A DNA stretch of 64,000 bases from assembly GCA_014804785.1 (NCBI GenBank), contig JAAUZD010000023.1:71973-135972 (forward strand), given 5' to 3'. This DNA is from Lachnospiraceae bacterium (GTDB lineage Bacteria; Bacillota; Clostridia; Lachnospirales; Lachnospiraceae). A program made the position numbers and the translations under genes. Below are positions 1 to 8,242 of the stretch, piece by piece (position 1 is the first letter of the stretch; each line of letters opens with the position of its first letter). The notes under the pieces are model-generated. The model was not told the origin of the DNA. It did no database searches and worked only from the letters and a program-made list of their open reading frames with translations.

Positions 1-40
1 ATAAAAGGTACAGAATATTTTTCAATTCTGTACCTTTTAT
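1..40. terminator. Bidirectional hairpin terminator
   Basis: Positions 1-16 and 25-40 are perfect reverse complements (16 bp) around an 8-nt AT-rich loop. The stem ends in A-rich and T-rich tracts, so it could end transcription on either strand. It lies downstream of the minus-strand gene ending at 130. Positions 41-129 show nothing I can assign. Confidence 0.75.
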
Positions 41-129
41 AAAGTGTGCCAGGCGGCGTACGCTTCTCATGAAATATATTACATGATTATTCCATGGTGA
101 TGGCAGAAAATTTCTGTATATCCCATGTA

Positions 130-1350
130 TCAGGGCTCTAACTGCAGTTCGACAAATCCGGGTGCAGCTGGAGCATCATACTGAGGCCACCCCTCAGCGG
201 ACAGCTGATATATGAAGCCAAAGAAATCAGAGTCTATACTGTATTGGACACCATAGACGGCATCATTTGATAATCCAATGAAATAATATACGGATCCATT
301 TTCTATTTTGCCGTCAGAGGTTGTGTTGTAACCGCAGGTAGCTTTTGTGACCGTAACGTCAGAATTAAACGCGCTGGTCATAATTTTTTTGGCATTTTTG
401 TAATTTGATCGTAGGAAGGATTCATCTGCTGTGGTGGGAGAGAGCGAGTATGATGCATAGTCTACTCCGTCTTTTACAATTTTCAGCAAAGATAAGCTTC
501 CAGTCTTTCCATTAAGGTCTACGCTGTAGGACGTATTGTCGCTTTCTGTGAAAGTAACCTCGTAATCGCCGTAATCGCCAAATCCATATCCTAGCCAGTA
601 CTCGGCAGTAGCATCCATTTCGGAGCAGTCTATCCCATACATTTCCTTAAGATAAGTGGAAGCTCTTGTTATTGCAGCGTCCTCGGACAAATCTGTTTCA
701 TCGGGATAAGGATTCCGGTTAAATTCTTGTTGTGCCTGTATGATTTTCTGAGCCTCAGGTGTATGGCTGACAGCGTAAGCTGATTTTATGCTGAAATCAA
801 TCATCTGCAACAATTCTTCATCGGTCAGCTCTCTTTCAGGAAGGAAAATTTCTCTATTGTAGGTTTCGTAAATGGGTGAAGCAATCTGCATGCCGTCTTC
901 CAGCTTCTCTACAATCTCCAGAGATCCCTCGGGAAACAGGCCTTCCTCGTTGTATTTGTTCCATAAAGCAGCATATCGATTGTTTTCATCTGCTGATAAA
1001 TCCCTTGAATATAGGAGAGCTTCTGTGTCATGCTCTTTTGTCATTTTCTGTGAGTCATTTGCTTCTACATATTGTGCCTGCTCCTCCGGTTCCATATGTT
1101 CCATCCGCTCTTTTACATAGTCGCTGATTTTGGCGGATACCGGTATGCAGACCAGTGCTGCTGCGGCAAGCGCACAGGCAGCAATCCCGGCTTTTTTAAA
1201 AGAAAAGAAGGATGTTCTTGACGGTGCGGTGTCTGATTCGCTGCTCTTTATCGTCTCTAAAATATGGTCGATTTTTTGATTATACTCTTTACTGGTGGGA
1301 CAGTTGGTCTTTTTGACCATTTGTTTGATTTTTTTATCCAATTGATTCAT
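130..1350 (-). CDS. Membrane-anchored anti-sigma-like protein, partner of the ECF sigma factor
   Basis: The protein has 406 residues when started at the ATG at 1350, which has an AAAGGG ribosome binding site; an upstream in-frame ATG at 1371 would lie inside the sigma gene. A charged cytoplasmic N-terminus of about 50 residues precedes one transmembrane segment (about residues 52-72, rich in Ala, Val and Leu), followed by an extracellular part of more than 300 residues. This is the architecture of a transmembrane anti-sigma factor, and the gene starts 4 bp after the ECF sigma gene. I recognise no zinc-binding HxxxCxxC motif and cannot name the outer domain. The role is inferred from topology and position: it probably holds the sigma factor at the membrane until an envelope signal arrives. 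Confidence 0.65.
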   Translation of the reverse strand: MNQLDKKIKQMVKKTNCPTSKEYNQKIDHILETIKSSESDTAPSRTSFFSFKKAGIAACALAAAALVCIPVSAKISDYVKERMEHMEPEEQAQYVEANDSQKMTKEHDTEALLYSRDLSADENNRYAALWNKYNEEGLFPEGSLEIVEKLEDGMQIASPIYETYNREIFLPERELTDEELLQMIDFSIKSAYAVSHTPEAQKIIQAQQEFNRNPYPDETDLSEDAAITRASTYLKEMYGIDCSEMDATAEYWLGYGFGDYGDYEVTFTESDNTSYSVDLNGKTGSLSLLKIVKDGVDYASYSLSPTTADESFLRSNYKNAKKIMTSAFNSDVTVTKATCGYNTTSDGKIENGSVYYFIGLSNDAVYGVQYSIDSDFFGFIYQLSAEGWPQYDAPAAPGFVELQLEP

Positions 1351-1354
1351 AAGT

Positions 1355-1855
1355 TTACCCTTTCTGATCATCTTGTTCCAAAGCCCTTTTTAATGTCTCG
1401 CGGGCTCTTGAAAGTCTTGATTTTACAGTTCCCTCAGATATAGCAAGAATGCTGGCGATTTCTTTTATACGAAATTCTTCAAAGTAGTATAAGAGGATGA
1501 CTTCCCGAAAATTTTCGCTTAACTGGTACACGGATTCCAATAAATCATAGGATGATTTCTCTTTGGTTTCGTTGGCAGAAAACAAAGAGAAATCTTCCGT
1601 CAGTTCGACTTGCTTCCTTTTTCTTAAACAGGTCCTGCTCTCATTTGCTATAATCTGAAATAGCCATGCTTTCATCTTCTTTGTGTTCTTTAATTCTGCT
1701 AAATGGCTGTATGCTTTTAAGATACTTTCACTGACAACATCCTCGGCATCTTCCCGGTTTTGCACAATGGAATATGCCAGACGGAACATGGCAGTTCTGT
1801 TTTGATCCACCGTATCTATGAAGAGACTGGTTAGATTTTGTCCTTTGCTGTTCAT
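1355..1855 (-). CDS. ECF-type RNA polymerase sigma factor
   Basis: This 166-residue protein has the two domains of sigma-70 family ECF factors. Region 2 (about residues 18-85) contains AEDVVSESILKAY and the MKAWLFQIIANESRTCLRKRK core-binding and -10 recognition stretch. Region 4 (about residues 105-160) ends in a helix-turn-helix with IKEIASILAISEGTVKSRLSRA. The start at 1855 is preceded by a strong AAGGAGG site. The gene is cotranscribed with the downstream membrane protein. An ECF-like promoter just upstream (1894-1921) suggests positive autoregulation. Confidence 0.92.
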   Translation of the reverse strand: MNSKGQNLTSLFIDTVDQNRTAMFRLAYSIVQNREDAEDVVSESILKAYSHLAELKNTKKMKAWLFQIIANESRTCLRKRKQVELTEDFSLFSANETKEKSSYDLLESVYQLSENFREVILLYYFEEFRIKEIASILAISEGTVKSRLSRARETLKRALEQDDQKG

Positions 1856-1875
1856 GGTACCTCCTTCCTTTGCAA

Positions 1876-1889
1876 TTAAGTCGACTTAA
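1876..1889. promoter_or_regulatory. 14-bp perfect palindrome in the sigma-factor leader
   Basis: TTAAGTCGACTTAA is perfectly self-complementary. It lies between the ECF-like promoter and the sigma-factor ribosome binding site, where the transcript should start. It may be an operator, but no regulator is identified. Confidence 0.35.
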
Positions 1890-1893
1890 CTAT

Positions 1894-1921
1894 TAGACGG
1901 TTTAAAGAGGACATTGGTTCC
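1894..1921 (-). promoter_or_regulatory. ECF-type promoter of the sigma/anti-sigma operon
   Basis: Read on the minus strand, GGAACC (plus 1916-1921) and CGTCTA (plus 1894-1899) are separated by exactly 16 nt. This matches the general GGAAC / CGTC form of many ECF promoters. It lies about 40 nt upstream of the sigma start codon, which fits autoregulation. Confidence 0.55.
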
Positions 1922-1976
1922 CAAGGGGGATTTTTTTACAAAATAGTATATAAAATAAACGGGAATTTTTGCAAAC

Positions 1977-2005
1977 TTGGCAAAAGAAAGAGTTCATGGT
2001 ATGAT
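1977..2005 (+). promoter_or_regulatory. Sigma-A-type promoter for the cmk operon
   Basis: TTGGCA at 1977-1982, a 17-nt spacer and TATGAT at 2000-2005 lie 35 nt upstream of the cmk start codon. Confidence 0.6.
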
Positions 2006-2039
2006 AAAAATCAAAAATAAAAAGAAATGAGGATGGGGT

Positions 2040-2696
2040 ATGAGCTATCAGATTGCCATAGACGGACCTGCCGGAGCAGGTAAAAGTACAATTGCCAAAA
2101 AAATTGCAAAGGAAAAAGCATTTATTTATGTTGATACAGGCGCAATGTACCGCGCCATGGCGTATTACCTGTTTTCACAACGTATAAATCCCGAAGATGA
2201 TGCTCTGGTGGGAGAAAAATGTCAAGAGGCAGATATTACCATTCAATATGAAGGAGGAGAACAGGTTGTCCTTTTAAACGGTGAAAATGTAAATGCCCAC
2301 CTTCGGACGGAAGAAGTAGGGAATATGGCATCTTTTACCAGCAAAAATCCCAAAGTTCGCGAACGGCTCACCGCCCTTCAAAAGAATCTTGCGTCAAAAA
2401 ATAACGTGGTCATGGACGGAAGAGATATTGGAACCTGTGTTCTGCCCGGAGCGGATGTAAAGGTTTATCTCACCGCAAGCGCACAGGTGAGGGCAAAGAG
2501 AAGATTTGACGAGCTTTCGGCAAAGGGAGAAGCGTGCGACCTCCAAAAAATAGAGGAAGATATCATAAAACGTGATGAGCAGGATATGAATCGGGAAATA
2601 GCTCCTTTAAAACAGGCTTCGGATGCGGTTTTGATCGATTCCTCTTACATGACGATAGAAGAGGTCGTAAAAGAAATTCTTGCATTGTGCCGATAG
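2040..2696 (+). CDS. cmk: Cytidylate kinase
   Basis: Cytidylate kinase phosphorylates CMP and dCMP with ATP in pyrimidine nucleotide metabolism. The 218-residue length is normal for the family. A P-loop GPAGAGKST lies at residues 9-17, and the CMP-kinase signature DGRDIGTCVLP lies near residue 126. The charged lid region KRRFDELSAKG follows. The gene starts the widespread Firmicutes order cmk-ispH-S1 and is probably transcribed with them from the promoter at 1977-2005. Confidence 0.97.
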   Translation: MSYQIAIDGPAGAGKSTIAKKIAKEKAFIYVDTGAMYRAMAYYLFSQRINPEDDALVGEKCQEADITIQYEGGEQVVLLNGENVNAHLRTEEVGNMASFTSKNPKVRERLTALQKNLASKNNVVMDGRDIGTCVLPGADVKVYLTASAQVRAKRRFDELSAKGEACDLQKIEEDIIKRDEQDMNREIAPLKQASDAVLIDSSYMTIEEVVKEILALCR

Positions 2697-2737
2697 ATTA
2701 TGACGGATAAGAAAGAATCATGCATGGAGGTTAAAGG

Positions 2738-3586
2738 ATGGAAGTGATACGTGCCGAAAGCGCCGGCTTCTGTTTTGGTGTAAAGAAAGCTGTGGAGAAG
2801 GTTTATGAACAGATTGATGCGCATAAGAAAATCTACACCTACGGTCCTATTATTCACAATGAAGAAGTAGTCAGGGATTTGGAAAGCAGGGGCGTTACAG
2901 TGATTAAAGGGGAGGACGAACTAGCGCAGCTTAAGGAAGGCGCAGTGGTAATCCGCTCTCACGGTGTTTCCAAGAGGATTTATGAGTTGATTGGGCAAAA
3001 TGGGCTGGAATGTATCGATGCAACATGCCCTTTTGTAAAAAGAATCCATAATATTGTAGAAAAGGAAAGCCTTGACGGCAGACAGATTGTCATTATAGGA
3101 AATGCAGGACATCCGGAAGTGGAAGGAATCATGGGATGGTCAGCTTCGCCGGCAATCGTCATTGAGTCTGTGGCAGAAGCGGAAAATTGCAATTTGGATA
3201 AGGAAAAAAACATCTGTATTGTATCCCAGACGACATTTAACTACAACAAATTTCAAGAATTAGTTGAAATTTTTCATAAAAGAGGTTACAATGTTAATGT
3301 TGTAAATACTATCTGTAATGCGACAGAAGAACGACAGACACAGGCTCGTGAAATTGCGGCCAAGGTCGATGCGATGATAGTAATAGGTGGCAGGCACAGT
3401 TCCAACACGCAGAAGTTATATGAAATATGCTGTGAGAAATGTGAAGCCACATATTTTATACAGACACTGGAAGATTTGCATTTAGAACTGCCTAAAACTG
3501 CTGCTCTGGTGGGTATTACTGCAGGGGCTTCCACCCCTAACAATATTATTGAGGAGGTTCAAAATTATGTCAGAATTAACTTTTGA
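2738..3586 (+). CDS. ispH: 4-hydroxy-3-methylbut-2-enyl diphosphate reductase
   Basis: IspH catalyses the last step of the MEP isoprenoid pathway, giving IPP and DMAPP, through a [4Fe-4S] cluster. The three cluster cysteines are visible at C12 (AGFCFGVKKA), C97 (DATCPFV) and C193 (NTICNATEERQ). Conserved histidines are H40, H75 and H125. The 282-residue length is normal for stand-alone IspH. In many Clostridia IspH is fused to ribosomal protein S1. Here the stop codon at 3586 lies 20 nt inside the next gene in another frame, so the two proteins are separate but probably translationally coupled. Confidence 0.97.
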   Translation: MEVIRAESAGFCFGVKKAVEKVYEQIDAHKKIYTYGPIIHNEEVVRDLESRGVTVIKGEDELAQLKEGAVVIRSHGVSKRIYELIGQNGLECIDATCPFVKRIHNIVEKESLDGRQIVIIGNAGHPEVEGIMGWSASPAIVIESVAEAENCNLDKEKNICIVSQTTFNYNKFQELVEIFHKRGYNVNVVNTICNATEERQTQAREIAAKVDAMIVIGGRHSSNTQKLYEICCEKCEATYFIQTLEDLHLELPKTAALVGITAGASTPNNIIEEVQNYVRINF

Positions 3587-4727
3587 ACAAATGTTGGAAG
3601 AATCATTAAAGACAATACATACAGGAGAGGTAGTTGAAGGTACAGTCATAGATGTTAAGCCTGAAGAAATTGTTCTTAACATTGGCTATAAATCTGATGG
3701 TATTTTGACAAGAAATGAATATACCAATGAACCCAATGTAGACTTGACGACTGTAGTGAAACCGGGTGACACCATGGAAGTAAAAGTCCTTAAGGTGAAC
3801 GACGGTGAAGGACAGGTTATCCTTACCTACAAGCGTCTGGCAGCTGACCGAGGAAACAAGAGAATCGAAGAAGCCTTCAACAACGCAGAAGTGCTTACTG
3901 CAAAGGTGGCACAGGTACTTGACGGCGGCTTAAGCGTCATTGTTGATGAAGTGAGGATCTTTATCCCTGCAAGCCTTGTATCTGATGTATACGAAAAAGA
4001 CCTTACGAAATATGCCGGTCAGGAAATCCAGTTTGTAATCAGTGAATATAATCCTAAAAGAAGAAGATATATCGGTGACCGCAAACAGCTGTTGGTCGCA
4101 GAAAAGGCAGAAATGCAGAAAAAGCTGCTTGAAAGCATCCAAATTGGGGATGTTGTGGACGGTACAGTTAAGAATGTTACCGATTTCGGTGCATTTATAG
4201 ATATCGGTGGCGCTGATGGACTTCTTCACATTTCTGAAATGTCATGGGGACGCGTTGAAAATCCTAAGAAAGTATTTAAGGTGGGAGACAAGGTTAAGAC
4301 CTTTATCAAAGATATTTCAGGCACAAAGATTGCTCTTAGTCTTAAGTTTGAAGATGCCAATCCATGGAAAGATGCAGATGAAAAGTATGCAATTGGAAAT
4401 GAAGTGACCGGTAAGGTTGCACGAATGACCGATTTTGGTGCGTTTATTGAATTGGAGCCTGGTGTAGATGCGCTGCTTCATGTATCACAGATTTCTAAAG
4501 AACATATCGAAAAACCTTCAGACGTGCTTAAGGTTGGCGATGAAATCACTGCCAAGGTAGTTGATTTCAATAGTGAGGATAAGAAAATCAGCCTTAGTGT
4601 CAAGGCGCTTCTTGCACCGGAACCGGAAGAAGAAGCAGCGCTGGAAGAGACTGAAACAGCTGAGGATGATGCTGATGTGGTATCAGTTGATATTGACGCA
4701 GTGATTGCTGCTGAGGCAGATGAATAA
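3567..4727 (+). CDS. rpsA: S1-domain RNA-binding protein (ribosomal protein S1 homologue)
   Basis: The start at 3567 is chosen for the GAGGAGG site at 3551; an upstream in-frame ATG at 3549 would add six residues without a good site. The 386-residue protein has four S1 repeats at about residues 18-90, 105-172, 193-262 and 278-348. The third and fourth carry the typical VTDFGAF and MTDFGAF strands and GLLHISEM / ALLHVSQI motifs. An acidic tail follows. Four repeats is the usual Firmicutes form, shorter than the six-repeat protein of proteobacteria. It probably binds mRNA near the 30S ribosome. It overlaps ispH by 20 nt. Confidence 0.92.
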   Translation: MSELTFEQMLEESLKTIHTGEVVEGTVIDVKPEEIVLNIGYKSDGILTRNEYTNEPNVDLTTVVKPGDTMEVKVLKVNDGEGQVILTYKRLAADRGNKRIEEAFNNAEVLTAKVAQVLDGGLSVIVDEVRIFIPASLVSDVYEKDLTKYAGQEIQFVISEYNPKRRRYIGDRKQLLVAEKAEMQKKLLESIQIGDVVDGTVKNVTDFGAFIDIGGADGLLHISEMSWGRVENPKKVFKVGDKVKTFIKDISGTKIALSLKFEDANPWKDADEKYAIGNEVTGKVARMTDFGAFIELEPGVDALLHVSQISKEHIEKPSDVLKVGDEITAKVVDFNSEDKKISLSVKALLAPEPEEEAALEETETAEDDADVVSVDIDAVIAAEADE

Positions 4728-4814
4728 ATTTAACACCCCACAGTAGATGTTAAGGGTATATAGGTGAGGCGATGCCTTACTGTTCAAAAAATAATGATTC
4801 AGGGCGGATGAATT

Positions 4815-5597
4815 ATGGCATATGATTATGAAAAATTTAAGGATGCCGTTCTCGGACTGACAAAGATAGATTTAAGCTGCTACAAAGAACGGCAAATGAA
4901 ACGTAGAATAGATGCTCTGATTACGAAACATGGTATAAAGGGCTACGAGAACTATGTTCAGGTTTTAAAGACAGATAAAGCCAGGTTTGAAGAGTTTGTA
5001 AATTATCTTACGATTAATGTTTCGGAATTTTATCGGAACCCCGACCAGTGGATGGTCATGGAAAAGCAGATTATTCCTGAACTGATTGGAAAGTTTGGCA
5101 AAAATTTGAAAATATGGAGTGCAGCTTGTTCTACAGGGGATGAACCGTATTCGCTTGTGATGGCGCTATCCAGGCATATTCCGCTTAATATGATTCGGAT
5201 TACGGCGACAGATCTTGATAAGCAGGTCATTGCAAAGGCTAAGGTTGGATTATATAGTGAAAAGAGTATTGCGGCTGTGCCGGATGATTTAAAAAGAAAA
5301 TATTTTACCAAAGTAGGTCTTTCTTACCAGATTTCGGACGAGATAAAGTCAAGGGTCGATTTTAAGGAACATAATCTTCTGGAAAGCAGTTACCCAAAGG
5401 ACTATCATATGATTGTCTGTCGCAATGTGCTGATTTATTTCACTGAGGAAGCAAAGGATGAGGTGTTCAGAAAGTTTTACCAGACACTTTCACCCGGAGG
5501 AGTCCTTTTTATTGGAAGCACAGAGCAGATTATCAATCACAGAGACATTGGATACGAGCGTAAGAGTTCATTTTATTATGAACGTCCAAAAGGATAA
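4815..5597 (+). CDS. cheR: CheR-type protein-glutamate O-methyltransferase
   Basis: This enzyme uses S-adenosylmethionine to methylate glutamates on chemoreceptors. The N-terminal helical CheR domain contains NVSEFYRNP at residues 68-76. The methyltransferase domain has WSAACSTGDEPYS at residues 101-113 as the SAM-binding loop, and CRNVLIYFTEEA later. The 260-residue length fits CheR. No other chemotaxis gene is nearby; in Lachnospiraceae an isolated cheR next to the S1 gene need not mean motility. The gene is followed directly by a terminator at 5613. Confidence 0.9.
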   Translation: MAYDYEKFKDAVLGLTKIDLSCYKERQMKRRIDALITKHGIKGYENYVQVLKTDKARFEEFVNYLTINVSEFYRNPDQWMVMEKQIIPELIGKFGKNLKIWSAACSTGDEPYSLVMALSRHIPLNMIRITATDLDKQVIAKAKVGLYSEKSIAAVPDDLKRKYFTKVGLSYQISDEIKSRVDFKEHNLLESSYPKDYHMIVCRNVLIYFTEEAKDEVFRKFYQTLSPGGVLFIGSTEQIINHRDIGYERKSSFYYERPKG

Positions 5598-5612
5598 AAG
5601 CGTATACAATTT

Positions 5613-5642
5613 AGAGGCATCCATTCGGATGCCTCTTTTCTT
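5613..5642. terminator. Terminator between convergent cheR and the YprB-like gene
   Basis: AGAGGCATCC (5613-5622) pairs with GGATGCCTCT (5627-5636) over a 4-nt loop and runs into a T-rich tract. It lies between two convergent genes. Confidence 0.85.
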
Positions 5643-5656
5643 ATGCAGAGCATCAA

Positions 5657-6760
5657 TTACTCCTGTACTGCCATGGCGTTCAGCACATGGCTTGCGTAAT
5701 CTGAAAATAATTGTCTGTTTTTTTTGATTTCATCAGTCAACTCGAAGAATAAATCTTTACTCTTGTATTCCCGTTTAAAAAATGGTTCCACCAGTATGCT
5801 CCACTGGGGAAGATAACAGGAAAACTTCCGGGTGTAGCAATTGGAAGCGACTGCCTGTTGGCGGTATTCCTTGTCTACGAAGGAAGCTATTGACTTGTGC
5901 AGGGCAATATCTTCTGTGGGAAGATAGTAATAATCTTTGAAATTTGCATAGTAATATTTTAGTTCTTCCTCGTAAATCGGAACAATTAAAGTGCCTTCGT
6001 AGCCTTCTCCTTTAAAGTGGCAGCCCCTGCCCATAAAAGTGGCAGGAACCGGAAGGGGAGAAGCGGTAACAAGCTGCAATACAAGTTCTTTTCGCGGAAC
6101 GCCGTGAATATCATTGTAATAATTGGCTTGTACCTTTCGTGCTTTAAGGCTGCTGTTAAATAAATCATAGTAGGAAAGGATTGGAAGAATCTCAAGCATG
6201 CCTTTCATATCGTCAGAGTTATGCAGAAGCAGGGTGTGATATAAACTATAATCGTGGGAAGTGATGAAATCTCTGTAAATCTGAATCAGTTCCCCTCCGC
6301 TGTAGGTATCTTCGCGTTTGATTCCAAGGAAACGTTCCACTGTTTTTAGCTTGCAGTCAGAAAGCTTTAAAAAATTCTTATAAGGAATAATACGGCGGTA
6401 GATATCAAGTCCTTCTGTCTTACTGAAATCACAGGTAAGACCATACTGATCAGCTTTATGCTTTATAAAAGGAAGATCAAAGGAATTACCGTTATAGTGA
6501 ATCAGATAAGTATATTTTTGCGCAAAAGACAAAAAGGATTTAATCAGTTCAGCCTCCTCGTCGGGAGACTGGGCAAACAGCTGCCGGATGATCCAGTTTC
6601 CTTCTGAAAAATATGCACAGCCAATCAGGTAAATCATGGAACCGGAAGACAAAAAACCGGTGGTTTCTATATCTAAAAATAAAATTTGATTTAAAGGAGC
6701 AAGACGTTCCAAGGGGTATTGAAGCTGAAAATTGCCAAGAATAATTTCTTCTGTTTTCAT
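5657..6760 (-). CDS. YprB-like ribonuclease H-fold 3'-5' exonuclease domain protein
   Basis: The 367-residue protein carries a DEDD-type exonuclease fold over about residues 24-190. The first acidic pair is in FLDIETTGF (D30 and E32), followed by a middle motif around LIHYNGNSFDLPFI. The rest, about residues 200-367, is a less conserved helical region also found in YprB of Bacillus. The start at 6760 has a GGAGG site. The substrate is unknown, but a role in nucleic acid trimming or repair is expected from the fold. It is monocistronic and divergent from the Rnf operon. Confidence 0.85.
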   Translation of the reverse strand: MKTEEIILGNFQLQYPLERLAPLNQILFLDIETTGFLSSGSMIYLIGCAYFSEGNWIIRQLFAQSPDEEAELIKSFLSFAQKYTYLIHYNGNSFDLPFIKHKADQYGLTCDFSKTEGLDIYRRIIPYKNFLKLSDCKLKTVERFLGIKREDTYSGGELIQIYRDFITSHDYSLYHTLLLHNSDDMKGMLEILPILSYYDLFNSSLKARKVQANYYNDIHGVPRKELVLQLVTASPLPVPATFMGRGCHFKGEGYEGTLIVPIYEEELKYYYANFKDYYYLPTEDIALHKSIASFVDKEYRQQAVASNCYTRKFSCYLPQWSILVEPFFKREYKSKDLFFELTDEIKKNRQLFSDYASHVLNAMAVQE

Positions 6761-6807
6761 ATGAACCTCCTATTTAACATTACTTGTTTAGTGTAGCATA
6801 TTTTTAA

Positions 6808-6825
6808 AAAATACTGTAGTATTTT
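6808..6825. promoter_or_regulatory. Inverted repeat between the YprB-like gene and rnfC
   Basis: AAAATACT and AGTATTTT are perfect 8-bp arms around a 2-bp centre. The site lies in the divergent intergenic region and could be an operator for the Rnf operon or the exonuclease gene. It does not resemble the Rex consensus. I could not define a convincing rnf promoter. Confidence 0.35.
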
Positions 6826-6910
6826 CGACAAAAAAATAGTATATTTAAAGGGATGAAAAGTATTTGTTTTATATGCGGATTATCAATATATATGGAAAGA
6901 AGGGTATTGA

Positions 6911-8227
6911 GTGGCGAAATTAACATTTACGGGAGGAATTCATCCTTATGACGGTAAGGATTTGTCCAAAGACAAACCAATCAAAGACGTTTTACCGAAG
7001 GGAGATTTGATCTATCCCTTGTCTCAGCACATTGGAGCTCCGGCGCAGCCAATTGTGAAAAAAGGCGATAAGGTTCTGACGGGACAGAAGATTGCGGAGG
7101 CTGGCGGTTTTGTGTCTGCACCTATTTATGCAACTGTTTCCGGAACAGTAAAAGCAATCGAGCCAAGAAGAGTGGTAACAGGGGACAATGTGATGAGCAT
7201 TGTAATCGAGAATGATGGCATGTATGAAGAAGTCGAATGGCCGGAAAGTGCAGATCTTGAGACGCTTACAAGGGAAGAGAAGATCAAAAGGATCAAAGAG
7301 GCTGGTATCGTAGGTATGGGGGGAGCGGGATTCCCTACCGCAGTAAAGCTTTCTCCCAAGGAACCTGAAAAAATAGAGTATGTAATAGTAAATTGTGCGG
7401 AATGTGAACCGTATCTGACATCGGACTACCGCAAGATGCTGGAGGAGCCGGAAAAGCTGATAGGAGGACTGAAAGTCTCCTTAAGTCTGTTTGAAAATGC
7501 AAGAGGGATTCTGGCAGTGGAAGACAACAAACCAGATTGTGTTGAAAAGTTGAAAAGGCTGACCAGAGATGAAAATAAGATTATGGTGAAGGCGCTTAAG
7601 ACCAAGTATCCGCAGGGGGCTGAACGTCAGTTGATTTATGCGACGACAGGACGTGCCATCAACTCGGCCATGCTCCCGGCAGAAGCAGGATGTGTCGTGA
7701 ACAATGTGGATACCGTGATTGCGATTTATGATGCGGTGATAAATGGAAAGCCACTGATGTACAGGATTGTGACGGTGACTGGTGATGCCATTGCCGAGCC
7801 GCAGAACTTCAGAGTGAGGATAGGAACCAATTATCATGAACTGGTAGAGGAGGCAGGCGGTTTTAAACAGCCTCCCGTTAAGATTATTTCGGGCGGTCCC
7901 ATGATGGGATTCGGTATTTTTGATCTGGATGTGCCGGCGACGAAAACTTCATCAGCGCTTCTATGCCTGACAAAGGATGAGGTGTCGGCTATGGAGCCTT
8001 CGGCATGCATCAACTGTGGTAAATGTGTGGAAGCATGCCCCGGCAGAGTGGTACCCCGGAAGCTTGCAGACTATGCGGAGCATTATGATGAAGAGGCATT
8101 TGTTAAGAACAATGGTATGGAGTGCTGTGAATGCGGATGCTGCAGTTATGTCTGTCCTGCAAAGCGTCCGCTTACACAAGTCATAAAATCCATGCGCAAG
8201 ATGCAGCTTGCGAAGAAGAAAATGTAG
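6911..8227 (+). CDS. rnfC: Rnf complex subunit C (NADH/ferredoxin electron-transfer subunit)
   Basis: RnfC is the peripheral subunit thought to exchange electrons with NAD(H) in the ferredoxin:NAD oxidoreductase that pumps Na+ or H+. The 438-residue protein starts at GTG (6911) behind an AGAAGG site. The N-terminus has the KLTFTGGIHPYDGKD RnfC motif. A central NADH/FMN-binding domain contains GMGGAGFPTAVK. Two [4Fe-4S] motifs are near the C-terminus: CINCGKCVEACP (about residues 366-377) and CCECGCCSYVCP. It is the first gene of the C-D-G-E-A-B operon, the usual clostridial order. Confidence 0.97.
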   Translation: MAKLTFTGGIHPYDGKDLSKDKPIKDVLPKGDLIYPLSQHIGAPAQPIVKKGDKVLTGQKIAEAGGFVSAPIYATVSGTVKAIEPRRVVTGDNVMSIVIENDGMYEEVEWPESADLETLTREEKIKRIKEAGIVGMGGAGFPTAVKLSPKEPEKIEYVIVNCAECEPYLTSDYRKMLEEPEKLIGGLKVSLSLFENARGILAVEDNKPDCVEKLKRLTRDENKIMVKALKTKYPQGAERQLIYATTGRAINSAMLPAEAGCVVNNVDTVIAIYDAVINGKPLMYRIVTVTGDAIAEPQNFRVRIGTNYHELVEEAGGFKQPPVKIISGGPMMGFGIFDLDVPATKTSSALLCLTKDEVSAMEPSACINCGKCVEACPGRVVPRKLADYAEHYDEEAFVKNNGMECCECGCCSYVCPAKRPLTQVIKSMRKMQLAKKKM

Positions 8228-8242
8228 GAGGAAAAGAACAAA

